Source: Streptomyces sp. NBC_01317 | Lineage (GTDB): Bacteria > Actinomycetota > Actinomycetes > Streptomycetales > Streptomycetaceae | Direction of reading: 5' to 3' | Length of the DNA: 64,000 nt | Assembly (NCBI RefSeq): GCF_035961655.1 | Contig: NZ_CP108393.1 | Span: 4,545,001-4,609,000, forward strand | Shown: positions 1-10,868 of the stretch, piece after piece | How positions within the stretch are numbered: the stretch's first letter is position 1 | Layout of the letters: every line of letters starts with the position of its first letter | The notes under the pieces: model-generated | The model's input: only the letters and a program-made list of their open reading frames with translations | What the model was told of the DNA's origin: nothing | Database searches by the model: none | Made by a program: the position numbers and the translations under genes

Positions 1-2450
<2,450 letters not shown>

Positions 2451-2531
2451 CTCAGTTGCTCGCGTCCACTGTGTTAGTTCTGAAGTAACGAAGAGCCGTG
2501 TTGTCATCCAGCTTTTGGTTGTCTTCATAGT

Positions 2532-2650
2532 GTTTCGGTGGTCATTGCGTGAGGGAAACGCCCGGTTACATTCCGAACCCGGAAGCTAAGCCTCGTAGCG
2601 CCGATGGTACTGCAGGGGGGACCCTGTGGGAGAGTAGGACGCCGCCGAAC
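2532..2650 (+). rRNA. rrf: 5S ribosomal RNA
   Basis: A roughly 117-119 nt sequence with typical actinobacterial 5S features: GTTTCGGTGG at the 5' end pairing with CCGCCGAAC at the 3' end (helix I), the CGCCCGGTTACATTCCGAACC block and the GGGAGAGTAGG block. It lies about 80 nt after the 23S end, as usual for the third gene of an rrn operon. End positions may shift by one or two bases. Confidence 0.96.
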
Positions 2651-2664
2651 AATCTTTGTGGGGA

Positions 2665-2694
2665 TGCCCCGCACCTTATGGTGCGGGGCATTTT
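2665..2694 (+). terminator. Rho-independent terminator of the rrn operon
   Basis: A perfect 11-bp stem (TGCCCCGCACC, 2665-2675, pairing with GGTGCGGGGCA, 2680-2690) with a TTAT loop is followed by TTTT. It starts 15 nt after the 5S gene, the expected position for the rRNA operon terminator. Confidence 0.92.
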
Positions 2695-2721
2695 CGCGTT
2701 CTGGGCCAATATGATCGATGC

Positions 2722-3282
2722 ATGAACCACGTGATACGAGCGGTACGGGCCGACGAATGGGCCGAGGTCAGGGAACTGCGTCTGGTCGCGCTCCAGGACC
2801 CGGCGGCGTCGATCGCCTTCCTGGACACGTACGAGCAGGCCTCCCAGCGCCCCGACTCCTTCTGGCGGGAGCGTGCGGCGGGAGTGGTCGCGGGGAGCGG
2901 GGCCCAGCTGTTTGTCGCCGAAGCCCCCGACGGGTCCTGGTCGGGGAATGTGGGGCTCCTGATCGAGCCCGCCGGCCTGACCGACTTCTTCGGCGCCACC
3001 ATCGAGCGGCCCCAGGGGCACCTCGTCGGAGTCTTCGTGCGTCCCGGGCAGCGCGGCGCCGGGCTCATCGACGGGCTGGTCGAAGCGGCGCTCGACTGGG
3101 CGTGGTCGCTGGAGGAACCGCGGCTGGAGCGGGTCAGGCTCCATGTGCACGAGAGCAACAGCCGGGCGCGTGCCGTGTACCGGCGGCTGGGCTTTGAACC
3201 GACCGGCGTGCTCGTGCCGTTCGCGCCCGATCCGTCCGCGAAGGAGCTGGAGATGGCGGTGGTCCGTCCCGCCGCCGGCTGA
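2722..3282 (+). CDS. GNAT family N-acetyltransferase
   Basis: A 186-residue cytoplasmic protein predicted to transfer an acetyl group from acetyl-CoA to an unknown amine. The GNAT fold shows in the N-terminal IRAVRADEWAEVRELRLVAL helix region, the acetyl-CoA loop (VFVRPGQRGAGLIDGLVEAA, a variant of the Q/RxxGxG/A signature, residues about 110-128) and the C-terminal HVHESNSRARAVYRRLGFEP motif typical of RimI-like members. The ATG at 2722 is preferred over an in-frame upstream GTG at 2656 because that one lies inside the rRNA terminator. The gene converges with the secretion-like operon, with 19 nt between the stops. The substrate cannot be told from sequence. Confidence 0.9.
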   Translation: MNHVIRAVRADEWAEVRELRLVALQDPAASIAFLDTYEQASQRPDSFWRERAAGVVAGSGAQLFVAEAPDGSWSGNVGLLIEPAGLTDFFGATIERPQGHLVGVFVRPGQRGAGLIDGLVEAALDWAWSLEEPRLERVRLHVHESNSRARAVYRRLGFEPTGVLVPFAPDPSAKELEMAVVRPAAG

Positions 3283-3301
3283 CGCCGTCGTCGTCGTACG
3301 G

Positions 3302-4909
3302 TCAGCCAGGGAGATCCTGGTGAGGCCAGCGGTCTCTCCCCTGTTCCCTGGAGCGGAGCAGAGCGAGTGTCGGCAGGCCGCGGTCCTGGCCCGTGGCCAG
3401 CAGCTCGGGCAGCAGAGGCAGGGGCGCGACCGCCGCCACGTCGTCCAGGACGAGTGACATTGGTGGGTCGAGCCGACCGTCAGATGACCGTGCGGCCATG
3501 CGGCGGCCGTGCTCGACCACGTGTGTGGTGAGTGCGGTGAGCAGAGGCATCGCGCCGGGGCGGGAGCGGGGATCCTCGATGGGCTCACCCACCACGTAGA
3601 GCGTGCCCCCCTCATCGGCGAAAGAATCCAACGTGAGGGAATCCGTTCGGTTGGGTGTGCAGGCCTCACGGATGTGGATCGAGGAGAGGGCCGCCAGCGT
3701 ACGGGCCGTCAACTGTTGTGCCACCTCACGGCGTTCGGGGTGCGAGGTGAGGGCCGACTCCAGTAGTCCCGCGAGACCGGAGGCGGCTTTGGGGTGCGTA
3801 CGGAGGATCCGTACGGCCTCGTGGGCGCCCGCGCCCTGCGCCCAGCGGTGCACCTGCTTGAACGGCCGCGCGTCCACCGCGGCGGCGTGCAGCCAGCAGC
3901 GCAGGAGGGTCTCCGCGGTGTCGGCCATGGCGGTGTCGAGGAGGGCGCGCGGGCGGACGGGGGACAGGAGCGCGGCCGCGCGGGCGGCGGCGGTGTCGGC
4001 GTTCTCGCATCCGGCGGCCGGGGACCAGTGGAGGCGGGCCGGGGTGTCGCAGAGGTGGCCGGGGTCGTAGACGAGAACGGGGCCGAGCTTGGCCCGCGCG
4101 TCCTTGGTCTCGGCCCAGACACCGGGGTCGGAGGTGACGACGAGCGCCGGGCCGTCGGCGTCCAGCACGGCCTGGACGGCGGTGGGGCGGCGGGTGCGGG
4201 AGGTTCCGTACACGACCTGCGGGATTGCGCCTGGGATGGGGACGGGGACAGGAACAGGGATGGAGAGGGGCGCGGTCACCGGTACAGGTGCGGACCCTGA
4301 TGCCGGACCTGGCACCGATTCCGTCGCCGTGAGCGGGCGTGTGTCCTTGACGGCCGGCGTGGGCGGTTGCGGGTGATGGGCCCCGGCAGGGCCGTACATC
4401 GCCGCTACGGGCGCTCCCGCGCCCCTGCCCGGCCCGTACGGCACCTGGTCCCTGGGCAGCGGCTGGTGCGGCAGCGGGGGCTGTTCGCGCTCCTGCGGCG
4501 TCGCCGCCGTCTCCCGTTCGTACCGCAGCTGCTCGCGGCGCCGGGACCGTACCGCCCGCCAGCGCGTCACCACGCCCAGGACGAACACCGTCAGTACGGT
4601 GAGGACCATCAGCTGGCTGATCAACAGCCCCCAGAACAAGCCGTATCCGGAGAGCTGCCCCGGCGGGGTGTCGGGCCAGGCCGCAGGCAGGTCGTGCGGC
4701 GCCGTCGCCAACTGCCGCAGCGCCAGGGGCGTACGGGCGAAGGTGACGTGGTCCGGCCAGCCGCCGTGGGCGAACAGGCCGGCGAACCCCGTCGCCGACC
4801 AGGTCAGCAGCGAGAACCCGAGCAGGAAGGCCAGCAGGCCCACCAACAGCCCGTCGGGGACGCCTCCTTGGCGGGCCTGCTGCCTGTCCCGGCCCTGGTG
4901 GCGCTCCAT
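3302..4909 (-). CDS. VirD4/TraG-like coupling-protein homologue lacking a recognisable Walker A
   Basis: A 535-residue membrane protein, last gene of the secretion-like operon. Two hydrophobic segments lie near residues 22-45 and 90-112, followed by a Pro-rich linker (about 120-235) and a TraG/VirD4-like cytosolic region. VTSDPGVWAETKDARAKLG then VLVYDP resembles the strand after the P-loop in TraG, and SLVLDDVAAVAPLPLLPELL matches the TraG Walker B segment. The P-loop expected before it is absent: only VVYGTSRTRRPTAVQAVLDA is there. The protein also stops soon after the TLALLRSREQ motif, where coupling proteins normally continue, so it may be a non-ATPase scaffold. The start lies 1 nt after the stop of the preceding ATPase gene. 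By position it would correspond to the first gene of the cmdABCDEF cluster (SCO4126), from memory. Confidence 0.75.
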   Translation of the reverse strand: MERHQGRDRQQARQGGVPDGLLVGLLAFLLGFSLLTWSATGFAGLFAHGGWPDHVTFARTPLALRQLATAPHDLPAAWPDTPPGQLSGYGLFWGLLISQLMVLTVLTVFVLGVVTRWRAVRSRRREQLRYERETAATPQEREQPPLPHQPLPRDQVPYGPGRGAGAPVAAMYGPAGAHHPQPPTPAVKDTRPLTATESVPGPASGSAPVPVTAPLSIPVPVPVPIPGAIPQVVYGTSRTRRPTAVQAVLDADGPALVVTSDPGVWAETKDARAKLGPVLVYDPGHLCDTPARLHWSPAAGCENADTAAARAAALLSPVRPRALLDTAMADTAETLLRCWLHAAAVDARPFKQVHRWAQGAGAHEAVRILRTHPKAASGLAGLLESALTSHPERREVAQQLTARTLAALSSIHIREACTPNRTDSLTLDSFADEGGTLYVVGEPIEDPRSRPGAMPLLTALTTHVVEHGRRMAARSSDGRLDPPMSLVLDDVAAVAPLPLLPELLATGQDRGLPTLALLRSREQGRDRWPHQDLPG

Positions 4910-4910
4910 G

Positions 4911-6359
4911 TCACGCCACCGTCGACTCGGAGGACTCGTTCAACTGCCGTTGTCGCTCCAGGAGTGCCGCACGCTGCTCCGCCTCCCAGTCCGCGGCCCG
5001 TACGTCCTCGGGCAGCCCGGCCGCCTCCAGGGCGTCGGCGGCGTCCGAGGCCTGGGAGTTCTCCGTCATCGCGCGGTCGGTGAAGACCAGGGGCCGTTCG
5101 GCCTCCGTCACCAGGTGCTTGACGACTTGGACGTTGCCGTTCACGTCCCAGACCGCGATACCGGGGGTGAGCGTGGGGATGATCTCCACCGCCCACCGGG
5201 GCAGTCCGAGGACCAGGCCCGTCGCTCTCGCCTCGTCGGCCTTCTGGGCGTAGATCGTGCGGGTGGAGGCCATCTTGAGGATCGCGGCGGCCTCGCGCGC
5301 CGCCGCGCCGTCCACGACGTCGGAGAGGTGGTGGACCACCGCGACGAACGACAGGCCGAGCCGGCGGCCGAACTTGAGCAGGCGCTGGAACAGCTGGGCC
5401 ACGAAGGGGGAGTTGATGATGTGCCAGGCCTCCTCGACGAGGAAGATGCGCTTCCTGCGGTCGGGGCGGATCCAGGTGTGCTCCAGCCAGACACCGACGA
5501 TCGCCATCAGGATCGGCATCGCGATCGAGTTGCGGTCGATGTGCGACAGGTCGAAGACGATCAGCGGCGCGTCCAGGTCGATGCCGATGGACGTCGGCCC
5601 GTCGAACATGCCCCGCAGGTCACCGTCGACCAGCCGGTCCAGGACCAGCGCGACGTCCAGGCCCCAGGCCCGTACGTCGTCTATGTCGACGTTCATCGCC
5701 TCCGCCGACTCCGGTTCGGGGTGGCGCAGCTGTTCGACGATGTCCATCAGCACGGGCTGGCGCTCGATGATCGTCTCGTTGACGTAGGCGTGCGCGACCT
5801 TGAGGGCGAAGCCGGAACGTTCGTCCAGGCCGTGGCCCATGGCGACTTCGATGATCGTACGGAGCAGGGCGAGCTGCCCGGTCGTGGTGATCGCCGGGTC
5901 GAGCGGGTTGAGGCGGATCCCGTCGTCCAGGGCCGCCATCGCGTCCAGACGGATGGGGGTTATACCCAGCTCCTGGGCGATGAGGTTCCACTCGCCCGCT
6001 CCGTCCTCACCTTGGGCGTCCAGGACGACGACCTGGCGGTCGCGGAACCGCAGCTGGCGCAGGACGTACGTCTTCTCCAGCGCGGACTTGCCGTTGCCGG
6101 ACTCGCCGAGCACCAGCCAGTGGGGGGCGGGGAGCTGCTGCCCGTACAGCTGGAAGGGGTCGTAGATGTAGCCCTTGCCGCTGTAGACCTCGCGGCCGAT
6201 GATCACGCCGGAGTCGCCGAGGCCGGGGGCGGCGGTGGGCAGATAGACGGCCTGGGCCTGGCCCGTCGACGTACGGACCGGCAACCGGGTCGTCTCCACC
6301 GCCCCGAAGAGGAAACTGGTGAAGGCTTCCGTGAGGATGGACAGCGGATCTCGCACCAC
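4911..6359 (-). CDS. VirB4/TraC-like conjugation ATPase (probable CmdB counterpart)
   Basis: A 482-residue ATP-binding protein corresponding to the motor half of VirB4-type ATPases. A Walker A (LGESGNGKSALEKT, residues about 85-97), a Walker B with catalytic Glu (RIFLVEEAWHI, around 310) and the downstream Q/H-containing region of HerA/VirB4 NTPases are visible. No membrane segment is evident, so it probably docks on the membrane through its neighbours. The N-terminal VirB4 half is missing and may be supplied by the SCO6880-like protein encoded just upstream. The GTG at 6359 follows AAGGGG; another GTG lies one codon in. It matches the description of S. coelicolor CmdB (ATP/GTP-binding, SCO4127), reported to affect septation and chromosome segregation; this equivalence is from memory. 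Confidence 0.85.
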   Translation of the reverse strand: MVRDPLSILTEAFTSFLFGAVETTRLPVRTSTGQAQAVYLPTAAPGLGDSGVIIGREVYSGKGYIYDPFQLYGQQLPAPHWLVLGESGNGKSALEKTYVLRQLRFRDRQVVVLDAQGEDGAGEWNLIAQELGITPIRLDAMAALDDGIRLNPLDPAITTTGQLALLRTIIEVAMGHGLDERSGFALKVAHAYVNETIIERQPVLMDIVEQLRHPEPESAEAMNVDIDDVRAWGLDVALVLDRLVDGDLRGMFDGPTSIGIDLDAPLIVFDLSHIDRNSIAMPILMAIVGVWLEHTWIRPDRRKRIFLVEEAWHIINSPFVAQLFQRLLKFGRRLGLSFVAVVHHLSDVVDGAAAREAAAILKMASTRTIYAQKADEARATGLVLGLPRWAVEIIPTLTPGIAVWDVNGNVQVVKHLVTEAERPLVFTDRAMTENSQASDAADALEAAGLPEDVRAADWEAEQRAALLERQRQLNESSESTVA

Positions 6360-6478
6360 AGGCCCCTTTCTGTTCGGCGTCTACGGGTTCTGTACGGCGT
6401 CTACAGGCTTACGGCTCGGCTTACGGCTTCGGGTCGGTGGCGGTGGCGGTCGGGGGCGGTGGCGGCGGTCAGGGGCGG

Positions 6479-8032
6479 TCAGCGGCGGATGCCGGTCGCG
6501 AACGGCAGGGTGTTCACGAAGGCACGGTGGTGCTCTCGGTCGCACCACTCCAGCTTGAGGTACGACTTGCCGGCCGAGGCCCTGATGGTCCGCTTGTCCC
6601 TGGCCAGGGCCTCGGGCGACCTGGACGACACTGTGATGTACCCGACGAGGTTCACCCCTGCCGCACCGCTGGCGAGATCTTCACCCCGCTGGTCGAGCCT
6701 GCCGTGCGCGGCGATGTCGCGCGGGTCGACGGTGCGGTTCATCTTGGCGGCGCGGCTCGCCTCCGCGTCGTCGTTGGTCTTCTCCGTCAGCATCCGCTCG
6801 ATGGCGACCTCGGTCGGCTCCAGGTCCATGGTCACCGAGACCGTACGGATGACGTCCGGGGTATGGACGAGGAGCGGGGCCAGGAAGTTCACGCCGACCG
6901 GCGTCATCGGCCACTCCTTCACCCAGGCGGTGGAATGGCACCAGGGGGCGCGGGTCGAGGACTCGCGGGTCTTGGCCTGGAGGTACGTCGGCTCCATCGC
7001 GTCCAGCTCGGCCGGCCAGGCGTTCCGTTTCGTCATGGCCTGGATGTGGTCGATGGGGTGGTCGGGGTCGTACATCGAGTGCACGAGGGAGGCGAGGCGG
7101 CCCTGGCCGAGGGGCTGGCGTACCCGGATGTCGGCCTCGGCGAGGCGGGCGCAGATGTCGGTCAGCTCGCGGGCCATGACCACGGCGAGGCCGGCGTCCT
7201 TGTCGAGCTTCCGCGTCCCGGAGGCGTGGCGGGCGGCGCGGGCCATGGCCTGGGCCTCGGCGGCCAGTTCGCGGGTGAAGTGCATGCAGGCGACGAGGTA
7301 GGCGCGGTGCTGCTCGCTGGAGGTGGAGACCATCGACTGGAGCTGGTCGTACGACTCCTGGAGCCAGCCCGGGGACGCGTGGTCGCCGCGCTGGGCGACG
7401 TCCTTGGCGTGGGCGTCGGGGTCGGCGGGGAGCGTACGGGCGAGCATCTGGATGCGGGTGACGAAGCCGTCCCCGTTGGCGACGTGCTTGAGGAGGGTGC
7501 CGAAGCGGTCGACGAGGGCTTCCTGGTCCTCGCTGTCGCGCAGGCCGACGCCGGGGCCCTCGATCTCGATGGCGGCGGTGACGGTGCGGCGGTCGGCGTG
7601 CAGCAGGACGGCGATCTCGTCGGGGCCGAAGGGCGCGGCGAGCCAGTTGATGCGGCCGATGCCGGGGGGCGGGCCGATCTCGACCTCGCGGCCGTCGAGG
7701 CTCGTACCGGACTCCATGGCGGCGGAGCGGTAGGTGGTGCCGTTGCGGAGGGTCCGTTTGAAGCTGCGGTTGATCTCGAACCACTTGTAGAACGTGCGGT
7801 GCTTGTACGGCACGTACACGGCGGCCAGGGCGATGAGCGGGAAGCCCATCAGCGTCACGATCCGCAGGGACAGGACCGGGACGAGCAGGCCGCACATCAT
7901 GCCGAGGAACGCGCCGCCGATGATGAGCGCGATCTCGCCGGTCTCGCGGTTCTTGCCGACGATCGCGTTGGGCCGGGCGCGGCCGATGAGATACGTGCGG
8001 CGTGGTGCGATCGGGTGGGCCTGGGTCGTCAA
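6479..8032 (-). CDS. SCO6880 family protein (PrgI/VirB4 N-domain-like partner)
   Basis: A 517-residue protein of the Streptomyces SCO6880 family found in type IV secretion-like clusters. Residues about 35-75 form two closely spaced hydrophobic segments (IALIIGGAFLGMMCGLLVP and IVTLMGFPLIALAAVYVPY), as in PrgI/VirB3-like proteins. The remaining ~430 residues are soluble, resemble the N-terminal half of VirB4 proteins and have no P-loop. It starts with TTG in a TTGA overlap with the upstream gene, preceded by a strong GGAGG. About 120 nt of GGCGGT-rich sequence separate it from the ATPase gene. Inference: this protein and the ATPase together equal one VirB3-VirB4 unit. Confidence 0.85.
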   Translation of the reverse strand: MTTQAHPIAPRRTYLIGRARPNAIVGKNRETGEIALIIGGAFLGMMCGLLVPVLSLRIVTLMGFPLIALAAVYVPYKHRTFYKWFEINRSFKRTLRNGTTYRSAAMESGTSLDGREVEIGPPPGIGRINWLAAPFGPDEIAVLLHADRRTVTAAIEIEGPGVGLRDSEDQEALVDRFGTLLKHVANGDGFVTRIQMLARTLPADPDAHAKDVAQRGDHASPGWLQESYDQLQSMVSTSSEQHRAYLVACMHFTRELAAEAQAMARAARHASGTRKLDKDAGLAVVMARELTDICARLAEADIRVRQPLGQGRLASLVHSMYDPDHPIDHIQAMTKRNAWPAELDAMEPTYLQAKTRESSTRAPWCHSTAWVKEWPMTPVGVNFLAPLLVHTPDVIRTVSVTMDLEPTEVAIERMLTEKTNDDAEASRAAKMNRTVDPRDIAAHGRLDQRGEDLASGAAGVNLVGYITVSSRSPEALARDKRTIRASAGKSYLKLEWCDREHHRAFVNTLPFATGIRR

Positions 8033-9396
8033 CGCCCTCCCCCTCCAGTGCTGTTGTTACCGGTGTTGCGTGAGCTGTGCGGGGTGCCGGTGGTGGGGCC
8101 GCCGCCGGTACGGGGCGGGGGTGCGGCGGAGGGGACATGTCCGCCGCCGCCCCCGCTTCCGCCGCCGCCTCCGGACGACGGGCGGGTGCTGTGTGCGGCG
8201 ACGCCGCCGGAGATGGAGTTCTGCGACCGGCCGCCACCGCCGCCGCCGGAGCCGTCGCCGTTGTTGCGGCTGCTGTGGGTCTTGATGCCCTGGGAGACGA
8301 GGGCGGCGGGGGAGCTGATGGCGGCGGCGGCGCGGGAGCCGTCGGTGGCCTGCTTGCGGTTGTCGCGGGAGGCGGCGATCTCGTCGCCGAAGCCGGGGAC
8401 GAAGCGGTAGATCATGGCGGACGCGAAGATCGCGAGCAGGATGATCGCCAGGCCGGTGACGACGGCGGAGAAGGAGTCGGGGCCGCTCTCGGAGGAGAGG
8501 GCGCCGGCGAGGCTGAGGACGATCACGATGACGGGTTTGACGAGGATGACGGCGATCATGATGCCGGCCCAGCGGCGGACGTGGCCCCACATGTTCTTGT
8601 CGACGAGTCCGGCGTAGACGATGACGCCGAGGAGGGCGCCGACGTAGAGCAGGACGGCGCGGATGAACAGCTCCATGAAGAGGACGCCGGCGGCGAGGAT
8701 CGTCACGAGGGAGACGACGATGAGCATGATGGGGCCGCCGCCGATGTCGGTGCCCTTGGTGAGGGCGTCGGAGAAGGACCCGAAGAAGACGTCGGTCTGC
8801 TTGCCGGTGCCGGCGGCGATGACCTCGGTGACGCCGTCGGTCGCGGAGACGACGGTGTAGAGGATCAGGGGCGTGAAGGCGGAGGCGAGGACGGCGAGCC
8901 AGAGGAAGCCGACGGCTTCGGAGATGGCGGTGGTGAACGGCACGCCGCGGATGGCGCGCTTGGCTACGGCGAAGAGCCACAGGACGAGGGTCAGGACGCT
9001 GGCGGCGGCGAAGACGATGGCGTACCGGGCGAGGAAGGCCGGGTTGGTGAAGTCGACGTTGGCCGTCTCCTCGACGGCACCGGAGAGCTTCTCGACGACC
9101 CAGGAGGCGGATTCGGCGCAGCCTCGGGCTAGGGAGGAGAGGGGGTCGAGGGCGTCTGCGGGGTTGTCGGGCAGCCCTCCGGAACGGGCGGAGTCGCCGG
9201 ACTCGCAGTAGCTCTTGGACAGGCCTTTCAGCAGGCTGCAGTCGACCTTGTCGTCGGTCGGTGAGGGCGTGGGAGTGGGCGCCGCGGCGGCCCGGGCGGC
9301 GAAGAGGAACAGCGTGGCCGGGACGCTCGCCAGTGCGGCGCCGATCCATCGGGCTCGGACGAGCGGGCGGGAGTGGGGTCGGGAGCTACCTGGCAT
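8029..9396 (-). CDS. VirB6/TrbL-like polytopic membrane channel protein
   Basis: A 455-residue membrane protein. A signal-like N-terminus (IGAALASVPATLFLFAARAA) leads to an extracytoplasmic Cys-containing segment (DCSLLKGLSKSYCESGDS), then about six hydrophobic helices between residues 105 and 330 in a TrbL/VirB6 arrangement, and a cytosolic Gly/Ser/His-rich tail of roughly 110 residues. The start is put at ATG 9396 because GGAGG lies 8 nt upstream; a longer frame to 9459 would overlap the preceding gene by 74 nt. With this choice the overlap is 11 nt. VirB6 homologues form the inner-membrane channel of type IV secretion systems; the family match rests on topology and context. Confidence 0.8.
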   Translation of the reverse strand: MPGSSRPHSRPLVRARWIGAALASVPATLFLFAARAAAAPTPTPSPTDDKVDCSLLKGLSKSYCESGDSARSGGLPDNPADALDPLSSLARGCAESASWVVEKLSGAVEETANVDFTNPAFLARYAIVFAAASVLTLVLWLFAVAKRAIRGVPFTTAISEAVGFLWLAVLASAFTPLILYTVVSATDGVTEVIAAGTGKQTDVFFGSFSDALTKGTDIGGGPIMLIVVSLVTILAAGVLFMELFIRAVLLYVGALLGVIVYAGLVDKNMWGHVRRWAGIMIAVILVKPVIVIVLSLAGALSSESGPDSFSAVVTGLAIILLAIFASAMIYRFVPGFGDEIAASRDNRKQATDGSRAAAAISSPAALVSQGIKTHSSRNNGDGSGGGGGGRSQNSISGGVAAHSTRPSSGGGGGSGGGGGHVPSAAPPPRTGGGPTTGTPHSSRNTGNNSTGGGGR

Positions 9397-10246
9397 ACGT
9401 GAAGCCTCCGTACTGCTCGACAGCCTTGCTGATCTCGTCCGCGGTGGAGGTCGCGACATCGCCGGGGACGGGAGCCGGTCCGGTCTGCTGCGTATCGGTC
9501 GCGATCTTCCAGTCGTCGCCTTGCCAGCGCAGATCGAAGGTTCCGGTCTGCCAGGTCGTCTTCACCGGGTCGGTGGAGCCGGGTCCGGCCATTCCGATCA
9601 GGCCCGTGTACCAGACGGAGACCCGGGCGCTGTTGCCGCTGATGGTCTCGACCTTCGTGCCCACCGGGATCGCCCGGGAGACGAAGATGTTGTCGGCGGG
9701 CGGGTTCCCTTCGGCGTCCAGACCGAGCCTCTGCAACTCCGCCGGTGCGTAGGCGGGGTCCAGCGCGGTCTTGAGCTTGGTGGCCGACTCGGGCACGTAG
9801 ATGGCGTCCAGGATGGCGTACCGGCTCACCCGGTTGAACATCCCGTCCGACCCCAGCGCCACCGCGTAATTCGCCGCCGCACTAGCCGCCCCCTGCTCAT
9901 CCCTCGCGAACCCCGACGGAATCGTGCCGTTCTTGCCCGTCACCGGCTTCACGCCCGACGCCGCCGTCGGGTTTGCCGCGCCGTCGGGGGCGCCCGCGCC
10001 CGGGGTCGGGTCCTTGCCGCCGCCGCGGTTGGCGAAGGCGATGGCCGCGACCAGGAGGACCACGACGCCCACGACCGTGATGAGGGAGCGTGAACCGCGG
10101 GCGGGGCGTCTGCCGCCGCCGTAGCCGTCGCCGCCTCTGGCGTCGGGCAGCCGCGTGCGCGTCTGGCCCGTACCGCCGAAGCCGTCGTCCGTACGGGCGG
10201 CGGGACGCGCGGGGTCGCCGTAGCCGTGCTCGTCACCGAAGCTCAT
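9386..10246 (-). CDS. VirB8/TcpC-like single-pass membrane protein
   Basis: A 286-residue protein: cytosolic Gly/Arg-rich N-terminus (about 1-53), one membrane helix (SLITVVGVVVLLVAAIAFAN, about 54-73), a Gly/Pro/Ala linker, and an extracytoplasmic globular domain from about residue 105. That domain starts with GFARDEQGAASAAANYAVAL and ends with FDLRWQGDDWKIAT, the helix plus curved-sheet pattern of NTF2-like VirB8/TcpC domains. In Gram-positive conjugation machines this kind of protein is a scaffold outside the membrane. It is second in the operon, 313 nt after the pilin-like gene. No enzyme motif is seen. Confidence 0.72.
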   Translation of the reverse strand: MSFGDEHGYGDPARPAARTDDGFGGTGQTRTRLPDARGGDGYGGGRRPARGSRSLITVVGVVVLLVAAIAFANRGGGKDPTPGAGAPDGAANPTAASGVKPVTGKNGTIPSGFARDEQGAASAAANYAVALGSDGMFNRVSRYAILDAIYVPESATKLKTALDPAYAPAELQRLGLDAEGNPPADNIFVSRAIPVGTKVETISGNSARVSVWYTGLIGMAGPGSTDPVKTTWQTGTFDLRWQGDDWKIATDTQQTGPAPVPGDVATSTADEISKAVEQYGGFTYAR

Positions 10247-10559
10247 GCCGCGAAAGCCCCCTCAGCCGTGCGCGGGTCCGCGTGGTCCGCGTAGTACGAC
10301 GGTAGCCGTGCTGGTTCCCGCGCGGGCGCGGTGTGGTGACTCGACATCAGGGAGACGCAACCTCAGCCGGTGGGTGCGACGGACGGGTGGTGTGGAGGGC
10401 GCACCGGGCGCACGCCTGGTACGTACCGGAGGGACCGGAGGAAAGGACGGACGGAAGGGCGGGATGACGGGTCCGCCGGAACGGCCGAACGGGTGGGACC
10501 GAGCGCGCTCGGCCGTCCGGGTCGGCCGGCGGGAGTGCCGGCCGCGAGAACGGCCGGGA
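10247..10559. other. Intergenic region with a hairpin
   Basis: 313 nt between the pilin-like gene and the VirB8-like gene, both on the minus strand. I find no convincing gene: the small frames here have no ribosome-binding site or family resemblance. The part nearest the pilin-like gene holds a strong inverted repeat (10523-10544). The rest is GC-rich and shows no tRNA or riboswitch-like fold that I can recognise. An internal promoter for the five downstream genes is likely but not identified. Confidence 0.6.
10523..10544 (-). terminator. Hairpin after the pilin-like gene (terminator or attenuator)
   Basis: A perfect 8-bp stem CGGCCGGC (10523-10530) / GCCGGCCG (10537-10544) with a 6-nt loop, 16 nt past the stop of the pilin-like gene. 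There is no T-run, as is common in Streptomyces. It may lower read-through so that the small subunit is made in excess of the channel genes. Confidence 0.55.
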
Positions 10560-10868
10560 TCAGACAGCCATCCCGTACACGATCGTGAAGAGCGTGCCCA
10601 GCGACCCGATGATGAAGACGCCGGTCAGCCCCGCGACGATCAGGCCCTTGCCCTGTTCCGCGCTGAACGTGTCCCTGAGCGCCGTCGCCCCGATGCGCTG
10701 CTTCGCCGCGCCCCAGATCGCGATGCCGAGACAGAGCAGGATGGCCACCGCCATCACGACCTCGATCATCACCCGGGCCTCGTTCCCGAGTGTCCCGAAG
10801 GGTCCCCAGTCCGGGGCGATACCACCGATGATGGTGGTGATGTCGCCCTTTTCAGCCGCCAGGTACAT
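10560..10868 (-). CDS. Small two-helix membrane protein, VirB2/TrbC pilin-like
   Basis: A 102-residue protein, first gene of the secretion-like operon. It has two hydrophobic helices, about 33-52 (MIEVVMAVAILLCLGIAIWG) and 75-99 (LIVAGLTGVFIIGSLGTLFT), joined by a basic loop, the plan of VirB2/TrbC pilins and of small membrane subunits in Gram-positive conjugation clusters. ATG 10868 is preceded by GGTGAG at suitable spacing; the frame extends further upstream, but that part is Arg-rich and uncharacteristic. Nothing in the sequence proves pilus formation; assignment rests on size, topology and position. Confidence 0.75.
   Translation of the reverse strand: MYLAAEKGDITTIIGGIAPDWGPFGTLGNEARVMIEVVMAVAILLCLGIAIWGAAKQRIGATALRDTFSAEQGKGLIVAGLTGVFIIGSLGTLFTIVYGMAV

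Noticed and set aside
2722..3282. Alternative start at 2656 for the acetyltransferase
   Set aside because: That start lies before the rRNA terminator stem and would translate the hairpin; the ATG at 2722 starts the recognisable GNAT sequence.
4599..8410. Very long plus-strand frames (up to 900 residues) opposite the secretion-like operon
   Set aside because: They mirror real genes on the other strand. Products are Arg/Gly/Asp/Val-rich with no domains, and the minus-strand proteins show family motifs.
3302..10868. Integrative conjugative element
   Set aside because: No relaxase, integrase, replication gene, att repeat or composition change is visible; the cluster looks like a fixed chromosomal locus.
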